The notes: generated by a model not told the origin, from the letters alone. 64,000 nucleotides of DNA from Cytobacillus oceanisediminis 2691 (GCF_000294775.2 NZ_CP015506.1:2145501-2209500), one strand, 5' to 3'. Positions 42,283 to 54,949 are shown, numbered from the stretch's first letter. Numbers and translations: made by a program.

Positions 42283-43452
42283 ATGGGTTCAGTAAAAAAT
42301 TTACACGAAGAAGAACTAAAAGGCGCGCAGCACACTGTAAAAGAAATTCTTCAACAGCCGGAACTCTGGCTTCAGACAGTTAGTATTATCGAAAAACAAA
42401 AAGCGGTCATTAAGGATTTTATCAGTCGAAAGCTGATTGCCAAACAGGCACGGATTATTTTTACTGGAGCAGGTACATCGGCATATGTTGGGGATACTTT
42501 AACACCTCATTTAAGAAAAGAACTCCCTTATCAAATTGACTCAATTTCGACTACGGATATTGTTACAAACCCGCTGAATTATTTGAAGCCAGAGGTTCCC
42601 ACCGTTTTAGTATCATTTGCCAGAAGTGGAAATAGCCCTGAATCAGTTGCTACTTACAGTTTGGCTAAAAAGCTGATCAACAATGTTAGCCAAATAATCA
42701 TCACATGCAATCCAGATGGACAGCTTGCAAAGGAGGCTGGAAAAGACGAAAATTCTTTGCTCCTTTTAATGCCGAAAAAAGCAAATGACAAGGGGTTTGC
42801 GATGACAAGCTCATTCAGCTGTATGTACCTTTCTGCTCTCCTTACTTTCCAGTTAAATCGATTCGAAGTGTTAAAGAAAAAAGCAGAAGCTGTTTCCAAA
42901 AACGCTGAGAGCATTTTAACCACGAAATATGAAACGTTAAAAAGTATTGTCAGCCTCAATAAGAAAAGAGTTGTGTATCTTGGTTCGTCAACTTTAAAAG
43001 GCTTGTCCCAGGAGGCGAGCTTAAAGCATTTGGAGCTTACTTCCGGGAAGATACCAACATTTCACGAATCGGTTCTTGGGTTTAGACATGGCCCGAAGTC
43101 ACTGGTTGATGACGAAACCCTGATCTTCGTTTTTATTTCCAATGATCCTTATACCAGAAAATACGAGATTGATTTATTGCAAGAGTTAAAGAATGATGGC
43201 GGCAGTAAAACAGTGGTAGCAATTGCAAACACCATTGATGAAGGAATTGATGAATTATGTGACTGCGCTTTTATTATTCCGGAACAGGAGAATATTCACC
43301 TGGAAGACCACTTGATTGCTTTGAATTACTTAATTATCGGACAGTTATTTGCGTTGTTTAACTCCATCCACCTGGGTGTGACACCTGATAATCCTAGCCC
43401 AACCGGAATAGTTAATAGGGTTGTTAAAGGAGTTAACATATATAACTTTTAA
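42283..43452 (+). CDS. agaS: SIS-domain amino-sugar phosphate isomerase/deaminase AgaS
   Basis: A 389-residue tandem SIS protein. It would convert galactosamine-6-phosphate to tagatose-6-phosphate with release of ammonia. The first SIS domain has FTGAGTSAYVGDTL and VSFARSGNSPESVATY. The second holds VYLGSSTLKGLSQEASLKHLEL and the conserved FHESVLGFRHGPKSLVDD, the mark of AgaS. There is no glutaminase domain, so it is not GlmS. It lies directly before the PTS genes. The AgaS role in GalNAc catabolism is established in E. coli and Shewanella; here it rests on homology and context. Confidence 0.88.
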   Translation: MGSVKNLHEEELKGAQHTVKEILQQPELWLQTVSIIEKQKAVIKDFISRKLIAKQARIIFTGAGTSAYVGDTLTPHLRKELPYQIDSISTTDIVTNPLNYLKPEVPTVLVSFARSGNSPESVATYSLAKKLINNVSQIIITCNPDGQLAKEAGKDENSLLLLMPKKANDKGFAMTSSFSCMYLSALLTFQLNRFEVLKKKAEAVSKNAESILTTKYETLKSIVSLNKKRVVYLGSSTLKGLSQEASLKHLELTSGKIPTFHESVLGFRHGPKSLVDDETLIFVFISNDPYTRKYEIDLLQELKNDGGSKTVVAIANTIDEGIDELCDCAFIIPEQENIHLEDHLIALNYLIIGQLFALFNSIHLGVTPDNPSPTGIVNRVVKGVNIYNF

Positions 43453-43472
43453 AAAAAGAGGGGGAATACAAA

Positions 43473-43946
43473 GTGCCAAACATTTTATTGACACGAATTG
43501 ATAACCGGCTTGTCCATGGTCAGGTAGGTGTTACCTGGGTTAATCACCTTGGGGCTAACCTCATTGTTGTAGCCAATGATGAGGTAGCTGAAGATGAAGT
43601 ACAGCAAGACTTAATGGAAATGGTAGTCCCTGAAGCAATCGGTGTCCGTTTTTTCTCGATCCAGACAACTGCAGACATTATTCATGATGCATCAGAAGAT
43701 CAATATATCTTCTTAGTTTCTAAAACTCCTCAGGATGTCCTGAGGCTTGTCGAAGGAGGTGTTCCGATCGACAAAGTGAATATTGGAAATATGCACTATT
43801 CTGAAGGGAAGACACAAATTTACTCCACCGTTTCTGTTGATGATGCTGACAAAGAAGCATTTCGCAAACTAAAAGAACATGGTGTGAAACTCGAAGTGCG
43901 CCGTGTTCCTGATGAAAGGCCGGATGACATTTATAAATTCCTTTAA
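43473..43946 (+). CDS. agaV: PTS IIB component, mannose/fructose/sorbose family (AgaV-like)
   Basis: A cytoplasmic phosphotransfer protein of 157 residues. The phosphorylated His lies in LTRIDNRLVHGQVGVTW (His15), the strict IIB-Man motif. The rest matches the Rossmann-like IIB fold, with DVLRLVEGGVPIDKVNIGNMHY before the end. The GTG start follows AAGAGGGGG. It passes phosphate from IIA to the sugar bound in IIC/IID. The neighbouring AgaS and deacetylase genes point to N-acetylgalactosamine. Confidence 0.9.
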   Translation: MPNILLTRIDNRLVHGQVGVTWVNHLGANLIVVANDEVAEDEVQQDLMEMVVPEAIGVRFFSIQTTADIIHDASEDQYIFLVSKTPQDVLRLVEGGVPIDKVNIGNMHYSEGKTQIYSTVSVDDADKEAFRKLKEHGVKLEVRRVPDERPDDIYKFL

Positions 43947-43966
43947 GGGAAAGGATGGTGTGAAGG

Positions 43967-44743
43967 ATGGATCAGGAAATATTGCTTCAGGCATTGTTGA
44001 TTGCTATATGGGCTGGCATTGCCGGCATCGACTTATTTAACGGTTTGTTACACATTCACCGCCCCATTGTAACTGGAGTCATCGTTGGGTTAATTCTAGG
44101 CGATTTGCCTACTGGTGTGATGACTGGGGCTGCAATTGAATTAGTATGGGCAGGAATGGTACCGCTTGCAGGAGCTCAGCCTCCAAATGTAGTTATTGGC
44201 GGAATAATTGGTACAGCATTTGCAATTTTGACTGGCCAGGATCCTCAAGTTGCAATCGGAGTTGCTGTTCCATTTGCCGTTGCAGTCCAGGCTTGTATCA
44301 CATTAATGTTTACGGCCTTTTCACCTGTCATGCATAAAGCTGACAAATATGCCGAAGAAGCAAATACAAAAGGCATCGACAGGATTAATTACCTTGGAAT
44401 AGCAACACTATTCGTTTTCTATTTTGTGGTTGCATTCCTTCCAATCTACTTTGGAGCTGATGCAGCCAAGAGTGTAGTCGAATCACTTCCTGCCTGGATC
44501 ATTGCAGGTCTCGGTACAGCTGGCGGTATGATGGCAGCCATTGGGTTTGCCATGCTTTTAAAAATTATGCTTAAGAAACAGTATATTGCCTATTTTATAG
44601 TTGGATTCATCCTTGTTACTTATTTACAAATGCCGATTATTGCTGTCGCGCTAATCGGTCTGGCAATTGCTATGTATGACTTTTATAAAACAATTGGCGG
44701 CCAGGGAGCTGCTATGAGGGGGGCGAGAGGCCGTGGCATCTGA
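43967..44743 (+). CDS. agaW: PTS IIC component, mannose/fructose/sorbose family (AgaW-like)
   Basis: A membrane protein of 258 residues that forms the sugar path with IID. It has repeated hydrophobic segments and the IIC-Man blocks HRPIVTGVIVGLILGDLPTG and AAIELVWAGMVPLAGAQPP. The ATG follows AAGGATGGTG. The last 11 bases overlap the IID gene. Confidence 0.9.
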   Translation: MDQEILLQALLIAIWAGIAGIDLFNGLLHIHRPIVTGVIVGLILGDLPTGVMTGAAIELVWAGMVPLAGAQPPNVVIGGIIGTAFAILTGQDPQVAIGVAVPFAVAVQACITLMFTAFSPVMHKADKYAEEANTKGIDRINYLGIATLFVFYFVVAFLPIYFGADAAKSVVESLPAWIIAGLGTAGGMMAAIGFAMLLKIMLKKQYIAYFIVGFILVTYLQMPIIAVALIGLAIAMYDFYKTIGGQGAAMRGARGRGI

Positions 44744-45608
44744 AAATGCAGCGATTGAACCGGAAATTTCTGTTCAGGCAAACAATCCTGAGTTTTATGA
44801 AGATTCTTCAGCCGAACAGTTAATTACAAAAAAAGACCTCAACAAAATGGTCTGGCGCTCACTATTGCTTCAGGCATCTTTCAACTATGAAAGAATGCAG
44901 GCAGCAGGCTGGCTATACTCTATTCTTCCAGGACTAAAGAAGGTTCACAAAAATAAGCATGACCTTAGTGAATCAATGAAAAGCCATATGGAATTCTTTA
45001 ATACCCATCCTTTTCTAGTAAACATCATTATGGGAATTGTCCTCGCAATGGAGGAGAGAAAACAAAACCGGAATACCATACGTGCTATCCGGGTTGCCAT
45101 GATGGGTCCCCTGGGTGGTATCGGGGATGCCTTGTTTTGGTTAACACTTCTGCCTATTTGTGTTGGTATAGGTGTTTCGCTCGGAGCAGATGGCAATCCA
45201 ATAGGTGCACTTGTGTTCCTTATTATATTCAATGTCGTCCATTTTGGACTGCGCTTCGGTCTTATGCGATATGGCTATAATGCTGGAACCAATGCCATCA
45301 GCTCATTAAAAGAAAACACCAAGAAAGTGTCTCATGCTGCCTCTATCGTTGGCTTGACAGTGGTAGGCGGGCTTATTGCCTCATTTGTGCAGTTAAAGGC
45401 AAATCTGGTCATTCATGCAGGCAAAGCTGAAATTGCCCTGCAGGAAGATTTGCTGGATAAGATCATGCCAAACATGCTGCCGTTAGGCTATACCTTATTA
45501 ATGTATTACTTGCTAAAAAGAGGCTTGTCCCCTGTTATTTTAATTCTGATTACAGTTGTTATTGGCATTATTGGTAAGATACCATTCCCATTCGGCACCA
45601 TTCTTTAA
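44733..45608 (+). CDS. agaE: PTS IID component, mannose/fructose/sorbose family
   Basis: A 291-residue IID protein. ASFNYERMQAAGWLYSILPGL is the signature at about residue 50. MMGPLGGIGDALFWLTLLP is the second conserved block, and MRYGYNAG precedes the cytoplasmic part. The C-terminus has two or three helices. The GTG start lies within the IIC gene end behind GAGGGGGG, so translation is coupled. IIC and IID together form the channel. Confidence 0.88.
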   Translation: MASENAAIEPEISVQANNPEFYEDSSAEQLITKKDLNKMVWRSLLLQASFNYERMQAAGWLYSILPGLKKVHKNKHDLSESMKSHMEFFNTHPFLVNIIMGIVLAMEERKQNRNTIRAIRVAMMGPLGGIGDALFWLTLLPICVGIGVSLGADGNPIGALVFLIIFNVVHFGLRFGLMRYGYNAGTNAISSLKENTKKVSHAASIVGLTVVGGLIASFVQLKANLVIHAGKAEIALQEDLLDKIMPNMLPLGYTLLMYYLLKRGLSPVILILITVVIGIIGKIPFPFGTIL

Positions 45609-45630
45609 ACGGGAGTGAGGAGGAAAAATA

Positions 45631-46052
45631 ATGAACGGTTTAATTGTTTCAGGGCATGGTTCCTTTGCTGCAGGTCTTCACTCTTCATTGAAGTTGATTG
45701 CAGGGGAACAGCCACGTATAGAGTATGTTGATTTCTTAGAATCAGAATCTACATCAGATCTTGAAGTAAAGATGAAAGCAGCATTGGCAAACTTAAAGTG
45801 CTGCAATGGGGTACTCGTTCTGTGCGACCTTGTGGGAGGTTCGCCCTTTAAAACGGCTGTTTCTCTAACAAACGACAAACAGGATACTGCTGTTATTGGC
45901 GGAGCAAATCTGGCAATGGTTATGGAAACCGCCATTATCAAAGACAATGTCTCCATAGACGAACTAAAAGAAATAGCCATCACTTCAGGAAAAGAAGCGA
46001 TAAAATGTTTCCAGAAATCTGATCGCCTCAAGAGAGATGGAGCAGGTATTTA

Positions 46053-46053
<1 letters not shown>
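45631..46053 (+). CDS. agaF: PTS IIA component, mannose/fructose/sorbose family (AgaF-like)
   Basis: A cytoplasmic IIA protein of 140 residues with the phospho-His in GLIVSGHGSFAAGLH (His9). The segment LVLCDLVGGSPFKTAVSL is the other hallmark of the family. The ATG follows AGTGAGGAGG. The last base of its TAA is the first base of the deacetylase ATG (TAATG overlap), tying import to the first catabolic step. Confidence 0.9.
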
Positions 46054-49007
<2,954 letters not shown>

Positions 49008-49040
49008 AAATTTTTCAAAAGATCGCGGAGGTGCCGGATA

Positions 49041-52000
49041 TTGTTAAGAAAGCGAAATAAACTGAAAAGATTTGCCTCTATTTTTCTTTCATTCCTATTG
49101 GTCATATCGCTTATTCCAGTCAGTGCAGCTGAAGCTGAAGAAAATACAGATACTTCTTCCATCGGCAAAGTTAGCGGGATACAAAAAGAAGGCAGTGATA
49201 TTTATCTTGATTTCTCTTCTGGACAAGGAATTAAATTAAGCTTTCTGAAAGACAATGTTTTCAGGCTTCACCTGGATCCGAGCAGTGAATTTCCTGAATA
49301 CCCAACACCAAACAAGCCTGACCATGTGACGAAAATTGTGGATAAGGATAAAAACAACTATCAAAAAGAATATGGAACCGTAAACGTAAAGGTAAAAGAA
49401 GATTCCGATTTTTATAGGATATATACAAAAATATTGGAACTAAAAATCTCCAAAACGGACTCCAAAATGAGCCTGATTAATAAACAAAATAACAAGGTTA
49501 TCTGGAGTGAGAAGGAGCCGCTTTCTCTTGAAGCGAATAGTGCAGTTCAGACACTTAATACAAAAGATGGTGAATACTTTTACGGTGGAGGACAGCAAAA
49601 CGGCTACTACTCTCACAAAAATAATAAAATAAATATCTCCATCGGAGGCGGATGGGATGCAGGTGCAGCATCAAGCCCTGTTCCGTTCTACTTGAGCACT
49701 GAAGGATATGGAGTGATGAGAAATACGTTTAAGCCGGGTGTCTATGACTTTTCCAAAACGGCAACTTTTTCACATGAGGAAAATAGATTTGACGCTTATT
49801 ATTTTGTTGAAGACTCCATTCCGGAAATTATTAACGAATATACCGAGCTGACTGGAGAAGCAGCATTAATGCCGGAATATGCGTTTTATTTAGGGCACGC
49901 AGATTGCTTTAATGGCACTCACAACGGTCATAAAGACCAGAGAACCCTCCTTGGCAAAGGCTTGGATACATTAAATCAATATGTGGAGAAGGATATGCCG
50001 CTCGGCTGGTTTTTGCCGAATGACGGTTATGGATGCGGCTATGGTGGATTAGAGAATTTGGAGAAATTTGCGGATGAAGCAAATGAGAAAGATGTTGAAG
50101 TAGGCCTCTGGACACAAAGCAATTTATACCCAGACCCGAGCCTGCCTGAGGATAGCCCATTGCGAAGGGATCTTGATGGTGAAGTGAAGGCGGGAGTAAG
50201 AGCTGTTAAAACGGATGTTGCATGGGTAGGACAGGGCTATTCCATGGCTCTTAACGCAACACGCCAGGCTGCTGAAGGAATCGAAAAGCAGGAAAACTCA
50301 GGCGGAGCACGCCCGTTTGTGATTAGTCTCGATGGATGGGCAGGCACCCAGCGTTATGCCACTCTTTGGTCTGGTGACCAGTATGGAGGGGAGTGGGAAT
50401 ACATCCGCATGCATATCCCAACATACATTGGAGCGGGATTATCCGGCAATCCGAATGTTGGTTCGGACATGGATGGTATTTTTGGAGGAGATCCAGTCAT
50501 CCAGACAAGAGATTTTCAATGGAAGGCTTTCTCGCCAATTCAAATTGATATGGATGGATGGGCGTCATCCGGAAACGATTACAGCAAATCCAAAAAACCT
50601 TGGAATTATGGCGAACCTTATACTTCCATAAACCGCATGTATCTGAAGCTAAAAGCGCAAATGATGCCATACATTTATACGATTGCAGAAGAATCCACTT
50701 CTACCTCTATGCCTTCTGTCCGGGGAATGATGCTGGAGTATCCAGAAGATCCATTTACGTATGGCACTGATACACAGTACCAATATATGTGGGGGCCAAA
50801 TTTACTGATAGCGCCTGTCTACAATGAAAAGGATCATGCAGCTGGTGTAAGAAACGGAATCTACTTACCGGATTCTGAACAGGTTTGGATCGATTACTTT
50901 ACAGGTGAGCAGTATCAGGGCGGAGCAGTTTTAAATAATTTTGACGCCCCATTGTGGAAGACACCAGTCTTCGTGAAAAATGGAGCTATCATCCCAATGG
51001 CTCCTGAAAACAATGCGATTAATGAGCTGGATGGATCTGAAAATCGAATTTTTGATATATATCCAGCAGGGAAATCTGAATTTACTCTTTATGAGGATGA
51101 CGGTAAAACAACTGATTACAAATCTGGGAAGAATACAAAAACCAGGATTTCATCTGTCGTAGCAAATGATAAAGTAAAAATTACCGTTCATAAAGCAAAA
51201 GGAAAAGGCTACAAAGGAATGGTCAAGGAAAGAGGAACCGAATTCCTCGTTAATACACGAAAGCAGCCTGAATCTGTAACTGTAAAGGTTGGCGGCAAAA
51301 ATAATAAACTGCGAAAAGCTTTAACAGAGGAAGAATACAGCCGCTCTGAAAATGTTTATTTCTACAATGAAAGTCCGAATCTTAATAAATATTCAACGGA
51401 AGGCTCTGAGTTCGCCAAAACAAAGGTAACTACTGCACCGAAGTTATTTGTAAAGATTGCAAAAACGGATATAACCAAGAATCAAGTGATGCTTACGGTA
51501 AATGGATTTAACAACACGCAAGAGAAAGAAGTAAAAGATACAGAAGTGCCTGATGTGCCTTACGGACTCGGAGCCGCAGATGAAAATATTACAGATAAAA
51601 GCATAAAACTTAATTGGAATAAAGTTGAAGGTGAAAATCTTTCCTATGACCTTAAAATTAATGGAATGATATACAAAAATGTTTATTTCGAAAAAGAAAA
51701 TGAGAAGCCGTTTTTCGAGCACGATAATCTAAACTTTGACACAGAATACAGATATAGTATCCGGGCAGTTAATACAAAGGGTGCATCAGACTGGAGTGAT
51801 GAAATAACCGTAAAAACCAAGCTTGATCGATTCAGAAACGTTCCGAAGAATATGACAGCCAATGCCTCAAGCAATCAGCCTGGGAGCGAAGCATCGAGAG
51901 CAGTAGACGGAGATGAAAAAACACAATGGCATACAGCTTGGGGGTCAGGAAACGTTCTTCCTCATACCTTTGAGATTGATATGAAGCTTGCCTATCAATT

Positions 52001-53429
52001 AGATAAGCTGGAGTATGTGCCTAGGCCGGATGCAGGGAACGGAACAATTCTTAAGTATGACCTGGATGTCAGCCTTGATGGGAAGACATACAAAAATGTT
52101 ATTACCGATGGCACTTTTATTAGGAGCAATGAGACAAAAACGATTCAATTCAACGAAGAGGTAACTGCACGGTATATTAAATTAACGATTAAGGATGCTG
52201 TGGGAAAATTCGGATCTGCACAGGAATTCAGACCTTACAAAAAGGATAAAACTGAAGGAATGGTAGTCGGTGAAAATATACCTAATGGTGCCATAGACGA
52301 AGAGGACCTGCTTTTCTTTGCCAGTTATATGGGTGTGGACACCACAGATACTTCTTGGGATCAGGTGTCCAAAGTTGATATTAACTATAATGGCGTGATT
52401 GATTCTTATGATTTAATGTATGTAGCAGGACAGCTTGGTGAGACACAGCTCCAGCCGACTAAGCGTCCTGCAGCAGGACTGCTGAGCATTCGTCCTGATA
52501 AGCAGCAATTAAAAGCAGGGGAAGAGTTTGCAGTAGAGGTAATAGGTGCAGGGATGAAGGATATTAATGCCTTCAATCTTGAACTTGAAATTGATCCAAA
52601 TAAGTATGAAATTGTAAAAGAGTGTTTAGAAGGATCTGAATGTGGGGAGAGAATTGCCGACTCTGCTGCTTCTACCGCGAATATGCTGAATTATTCAATT
52701 CTTGCAGGAATAGGCAATGAGAAGCAAAGAATTATGGCTGCTTTTTCAAACAAAGGTTCTTTTGAAACGTTAGAAGGCACATCAACTCTGGCAGTCATTA
52801 AGCTAAAAGCGAAGAAAGATTTAGAGTTTGATATACCGATTACGAGATCCTTGCTTGTGAATACAAGCTTTGATACCATCGATGAAATCGGTCAGGTTTT
52901 AAAGCCTGGAGAAGAGCCTGGAGAAGTCGAGCAGCCTGAAGAGCCGAAGGAACTGCTCATGACGGCAAGGGATATCGCTGTATCTGGTGAAGCAGATAAA
53001 ATGCAGGATGGTGCTGAAGCCTTCCCGCGGTTAATTGACGGTGAAATAAGTGAATCTTCCCTGGCTGAGCTTAAGTGGAGCATTACGGAAGCCGATGGTA
53101 TTTCTCTTCCATTAGAGGTTGATTTCAGCTTTAATAGTCCAACAGAACTTACCAGATTTGAAGTATTCAACAGACCGCTTTATACCAATGGGAAAATAAA
53201 AGCCCTTCGTGCAAAAGCTTTTGATGAAGAAGGGAATGAGTATGATTTGGGTAGAATGGAAGTCGGGTCAAGCGATAAATCTGTAACCTGCGATTTAACT
53301 GAACATACTCAAATGCCATCCGGCAAGAAAATGGTTAAGTTCAAAATTATATTTGAAGAATCTCATAGTGGGCCGCTTATGCTTTCAGTTGCAGAAGTGC
53401 AATTCTGGAAGAGAAACGCTGCCAATTGA
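49041..53429 (+). CDS. Secreted multidomain GH31 glycosidase, likely alpha-N-acetylgalactosaminidase
   Basis: A 1462-residue extracellular enzyme. Signal peptide about 1-33. An N-terminal beta domain (about 45-270) and the GH31 barrel (about 270-600) with the nucleophile in AVKTDVAWVGQGYS (Asp392) and acid/base in VGSDMDGIFGG (Asp476). The KTDVAWVG form resembles the GH31 subgroup that includes bacterial alpha-N-acetylgalactosaminidases. Then an FN3-like domain (835-925), an F5/8 type C or CBM32-like domain (929-1073), a dockerin-like repeat with DINYNGVIDSYDLMYVAGQL (about 1110-1130), a cohesin-like domain (1146-1283), and a final F5/8C-like domain (1306-1462). No LPXTG or SLH anchor. TTG start after CGGAGGTG. 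It would release GalNAc outside for the PTS. Confidence 0.85.
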   Translation: MLRKRNKLKRFASIFLSFLLVISLIPVSAAEAEENTDTSSIGKVSGIQKEGSDIYLDFSSGQGIKLSFLKDNVFRLHLDPSSEFPEYPTPNKPDHVTKIVDKDKNNYQKEYGTVNVKVKEDSDFYRIYTKILELKISKTDSKMSLINKQNNKVIWSEKEPLSLEANSAVQTLNTKDGEYFYGGGQQNGYYSHKNNKINISIGGGWDAGAASSPVPFYLSTEGYGVMRNTFKPGVYDFSKTATFSHEENRFDAYYFVEDSIPEIINEYTELTGEAALMPEYAFYLGHADCFNGTHNGHKDQRTLLGKGLDTLNQYVEKDMPLGWFLPNDGYGCGYGGLENLEKFADEANEKDVEVGLWTQSNLYPDPSLPEDSPLRRDLDGEVKAGVRAVKTDVAWVGQGYSMALNATRQAAEGIEKQENSGGARPFVISLDGWAGTQRYATLWSGDQYGGEWEYIRMHIPTYIGAGLSGNPNVGSDMDGIFGGDPVIQTRDFQWKAFSPIQIDMDGWASSGNDYSKSKKPWNYGEPYTSINRMYLKLKAQMMPYIYTIAEESTSTSMPSVRGMMLEYPEDPFTYGTDTQYQYMWGPNLLIAPVYNEKDHAAGVRNGIYLPDSEQVWIDYFTGEQYQGGAVLNNFDAPLWKTPVFVKNGAIIPMAPENNAINELDGSENRIFDIYPAGKSEFTLYEDDGKTTDYKSGKNTKTRISSVVANDKVKITVHKAKGKGYKGMVKERGTEFLVNTRKQPESVTVKVGGKNNKLRKALTEEEYSRSENVYFYNESPNLNKYSTEGSEFAKTKVTTAPKLFVKIAKTDITKNQVMLTVNGFNNTQEKEVKDTEVPDVPYGLGAADENITDKSIKLNWNKVEGENLSYDLKINGMIYKNVYFEKENEKPFFEHDNLNFDTEYRYSIRAVNTKGASDWSDEITVKTKLDRFRNVPKNMTANASSNQPGSEASRAVDGDEKTQWHTAWGSGNVLPHTFEIDMKLAYQLDKLEYVPRPDAGNGTILKYDLDVSLDGKTYKNVITDGTFIRSNETKTIQFNEEVTARYIKLTIKDAVGKFGSAQEFRPYKKDKTEGMVVGENIPNGAIDEEDLLFFASYMGVDTTDTSWDQVSKVDINYNGVIDSYDLMYVAGQLGETQLQPTKRPAAGLLSIRPDKQQLKAGEEFAVEVIGAGMKDINAFNLELEIDPNKYEIVKECLEGSECGERIADSAASTANMLNYSILAGIGNEKQRIMAAFSNKGSFETLEGTSTLAVIKLKAKKDLEFDIPITRSLLVNTSFDTIDEIGQVLKPGEEPGEVEQPEEPKELLMTARDIAVSGEADKMQDGAEAFPRLIDGEISESSLAELKWSITEADGISLPLEVDFSFNSPTELTRFEVFNRPLYTNGKIKALRAKAFDEEGNEYDLGRMEVGSSDKSVTCDLTEHTQMPSGKKMVKFKIIFEESHSGPLMLSVAEVQFWKRNAAN

Positions 53430-53448
53430 GAGCAATTAAAAAAGAATT

Positions 53449-53487
53449 GAAGAAAGCCATGGATAGTTCCATGGCTTTTCTTCGTTA
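53449..53487 (+). terminator. Terminator of the carbohydrate island
   Basis: GAAGAAAGCCATGGA (53449-53463) and TCCATGGCTTTTCTTC (53468-53483) form a strong stem around TAGT. Confidence 0.85.
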
Positions 53488-53549
53488 GGATTTAAGAAAT
53501 TAATTTATAAGTAACAACGGATTTAGATAGAGGGGTTTTCATGGTTATC

Positions 53550-53592
53550 TTGACTGGTGATGATCAACATGTTACCATAACGTCACATGTTA
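53550..53592 (+). promoter_or_regulatory. Promoter and repeated operator-like sites of the ArsR-SRPBCC gene
   Basis: TTGACT (53550-53555), 17 bases, then TACCAT (53573-53578). The octamer ACATGTTA occurs twice in direct orientation, 18 bases apart (53567-53574 and 53585-53592), overlapping the -10 and the start site. This fits ArsR-type autoregulation. Confidence 0.5.
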
Positions 53593-53623
53593 AACTTTTA
53601 TTTATAACGAAAGGGCCGATGTA

Positions 53624-54400
53624 ATGAGCGACGAGCTTTCCACCGTTTTTAAGGCATTGGGACATCCAATCCGCAGGGAAATTCTCGATATTCTTAAGAA
53701 ATCGCCAAGAACGACCGGAGAACTTAACGACTATTTTCCTGAAGTTACAAGGTATGCCATTATGAAGCATCTAAATATTTTAGAGGAAGGCAAATTAGTT
53801 TTGGTACGGAGAGAAGGAAAATATAAAAGGCATTTTCTTAATGCAGTGCCCCTTCAGGAAATGCATGAGCGCTGGGTAGGTAAATACATGAAATCCGCAG
53901 CCAGATCGCTGTTGAATTTACGGAGGGCCGTTCAAGATAAAGGAGGAGACAAACCGATGGATTCAGCAAAGGAATTTCGCATTGAACAGGAGATATTTCT
54001 TGATGCACCACGAGAAGAAGTATTTAGGGCATTAACCGAAAAGGTGGAAGAGTGGTGGGAGTTTCGCATAGCTCCAAAAGGAGTAACATCCCACTTTACG
54101 TTTGAGCCTGTTCCAGGAGGGCAATTCACCGAAAAATGGGGTGAAAAAGAAGGCGCAGTCTGGGGGAATGTATACTATGTGAATGCGCCTGAAGAAATAC
54201 GGCTGCACGGCCATCTTGGCATGCATGGAGCGGTAAACAGTGCCTATACGTATCGTCTTCTTGAGAAAGAAGGAGGGACGCTGCTGCAGCTTTCCCATAC
54301 AGCCTCTGGTGTTATTCAGGAGCAATGGGAAGAGGAGCATTCCAAGGGATGGGAATACCTGCTTGGAACCCTGCTAAAAAAATACGTAGAATCGAACTAA
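53624..54400 (+). CDS. ArsR-type HTH fused to an SRPBCC/AHSA1 domain
   Basis: A 258-residue two-domain protein. Residues 1-100 form an ArsR winged helix: STVFKALGHPIRREILDIL, TTGELNDYF and YAIMKHLNILEEGKLVLV. No metal-binding Cys pair is present. Residues about 115-258 form an AHSA1-like SRPBCC domain: IEQEIFLDAPREEVFRAL, EPVPGGQF and GTLLKKYVESN. The second domain may sense a hydrophobic ligand, or the protein may combine regulation and ligand binding in one chain, an arrangement known in Bacillus and actinobacteria. The ATG follows AAAGGG. It is followed by another SRPBCC gene after 14 bases. Confidence 0.83.
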   Translation: MSDELSTVFKALGHPIRREILDILKKSPRTTGELNDYFPEVTRYAIMKHLNILEEGKLVLVRREGKYKRHFLNAVPLQEMHERWVGKYMKSAARSLLNLRRAVQDKGGDKPMDSAKEFRIEQEIFLDAPREEVFRALTEKVEEWWEFRIAPKGVTSHFTFEPVPGGQFTEKWGEKEGAVWGNVYYVNAPEEIRLHGHLGMHGAVNSAYTYRLLEKEGGTLLQLSHTASGVIQEQWEEEHSKGWEYLLGTLLKKYVESN

Positions 54401-54414
54401 TTCTGGAGGACAAG

Positions 54415-54849
54415 ATGGTAGATGTAATCACAGAAATAACAATTAATTGTCCTGCTTCACAAGTGTCAGAGTATGCTTCAAATCCCGATCATGCTCCTGA
54501 ATGGTATGTCAATATACATGCTGTTGAGTGGAAGACACCAAAACCGCTTCAACTAGGATCACAGATTGCTTTTAGAGCGAAGTTTCTTGGCCGGGAACTT
54601 GCTTATGTTTACGAAATTACTGATTATATTCCAGATGCAATATTGGTAATGAAAACTGCAAATGGCCCATTTCCAATGGAAACTATCTATACATGGCAAG
54701 CGATCGATGAAAATCATACCCTCATGACATTAAGAAATAAAGGGAACCCAAAAGGGTTTAATAAGGTCATGTCTCCATTGATGGAACCGATGATGAGAAG
54801 AGCAAATATGAAGGATTTAAAAAAAATCAAAGCCATACTTGAAAAATAA
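54415..54849 (+). CDS. SRPBCC family protein
   Basis: A 144-residue SRPBCC protein: ITEITINCPASQVSEYASNPDHAPEWYVNIHAVEW at the N-terminus, LGSQIAFRAKFLGREL in the middle and a C-terminal helix ANMKDLKKIKAILEK. The ATG at 54415 follows CTGGAGGAC. It overlaps nothing but is cotranscribed with the ArsR-SRPBCC gene, which probably controls it. The ligand is unknown. Confidence 0.8.
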   Translation: MVDVITEITINCPASQVSEYASNPDHAPEWYVNIHAVEWKTPKPLQLGSQIAFRAKFLGRELAYVYEITDYIPDAILVMKTANGPFPMETIYTWQAIDENHTLMTLRNKGNPKGFNKVMSPLMEPMMRRANMKDLKKIKAILEK

Positions 54850-54894
54850 TTTTTATCATCCATCCGGCAGGAAGGTTTTCCTGTGGGTTCACAT

Positions 54895-54949
54895 AAGGTG
54901 TATGCCCTATGCAGCTTTAAAAAGGCTGTTTAAAGGGCTGGGCACCTTA
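54895..54949 (+). terminator. Terminator-like GGTGYMTGCCC repeat after the SRPBCC pair
   Basis: AAGGTGTATGCCCT (54895-54908) and AGGGCTGGGCACCTT (about 54934-54948) are inverted arms, with a nested CAGCTTTAAAAAGGCTG hairpin. The following TT is short. It is the fifth copy of this repeat. Confidence 0.65.

Noticed and set aside
42198..42383. A 61-codon frame spanning the ROK/AgaS junction
   Set aside because: It is out of frame with both genes and has no ribosome site of its own.
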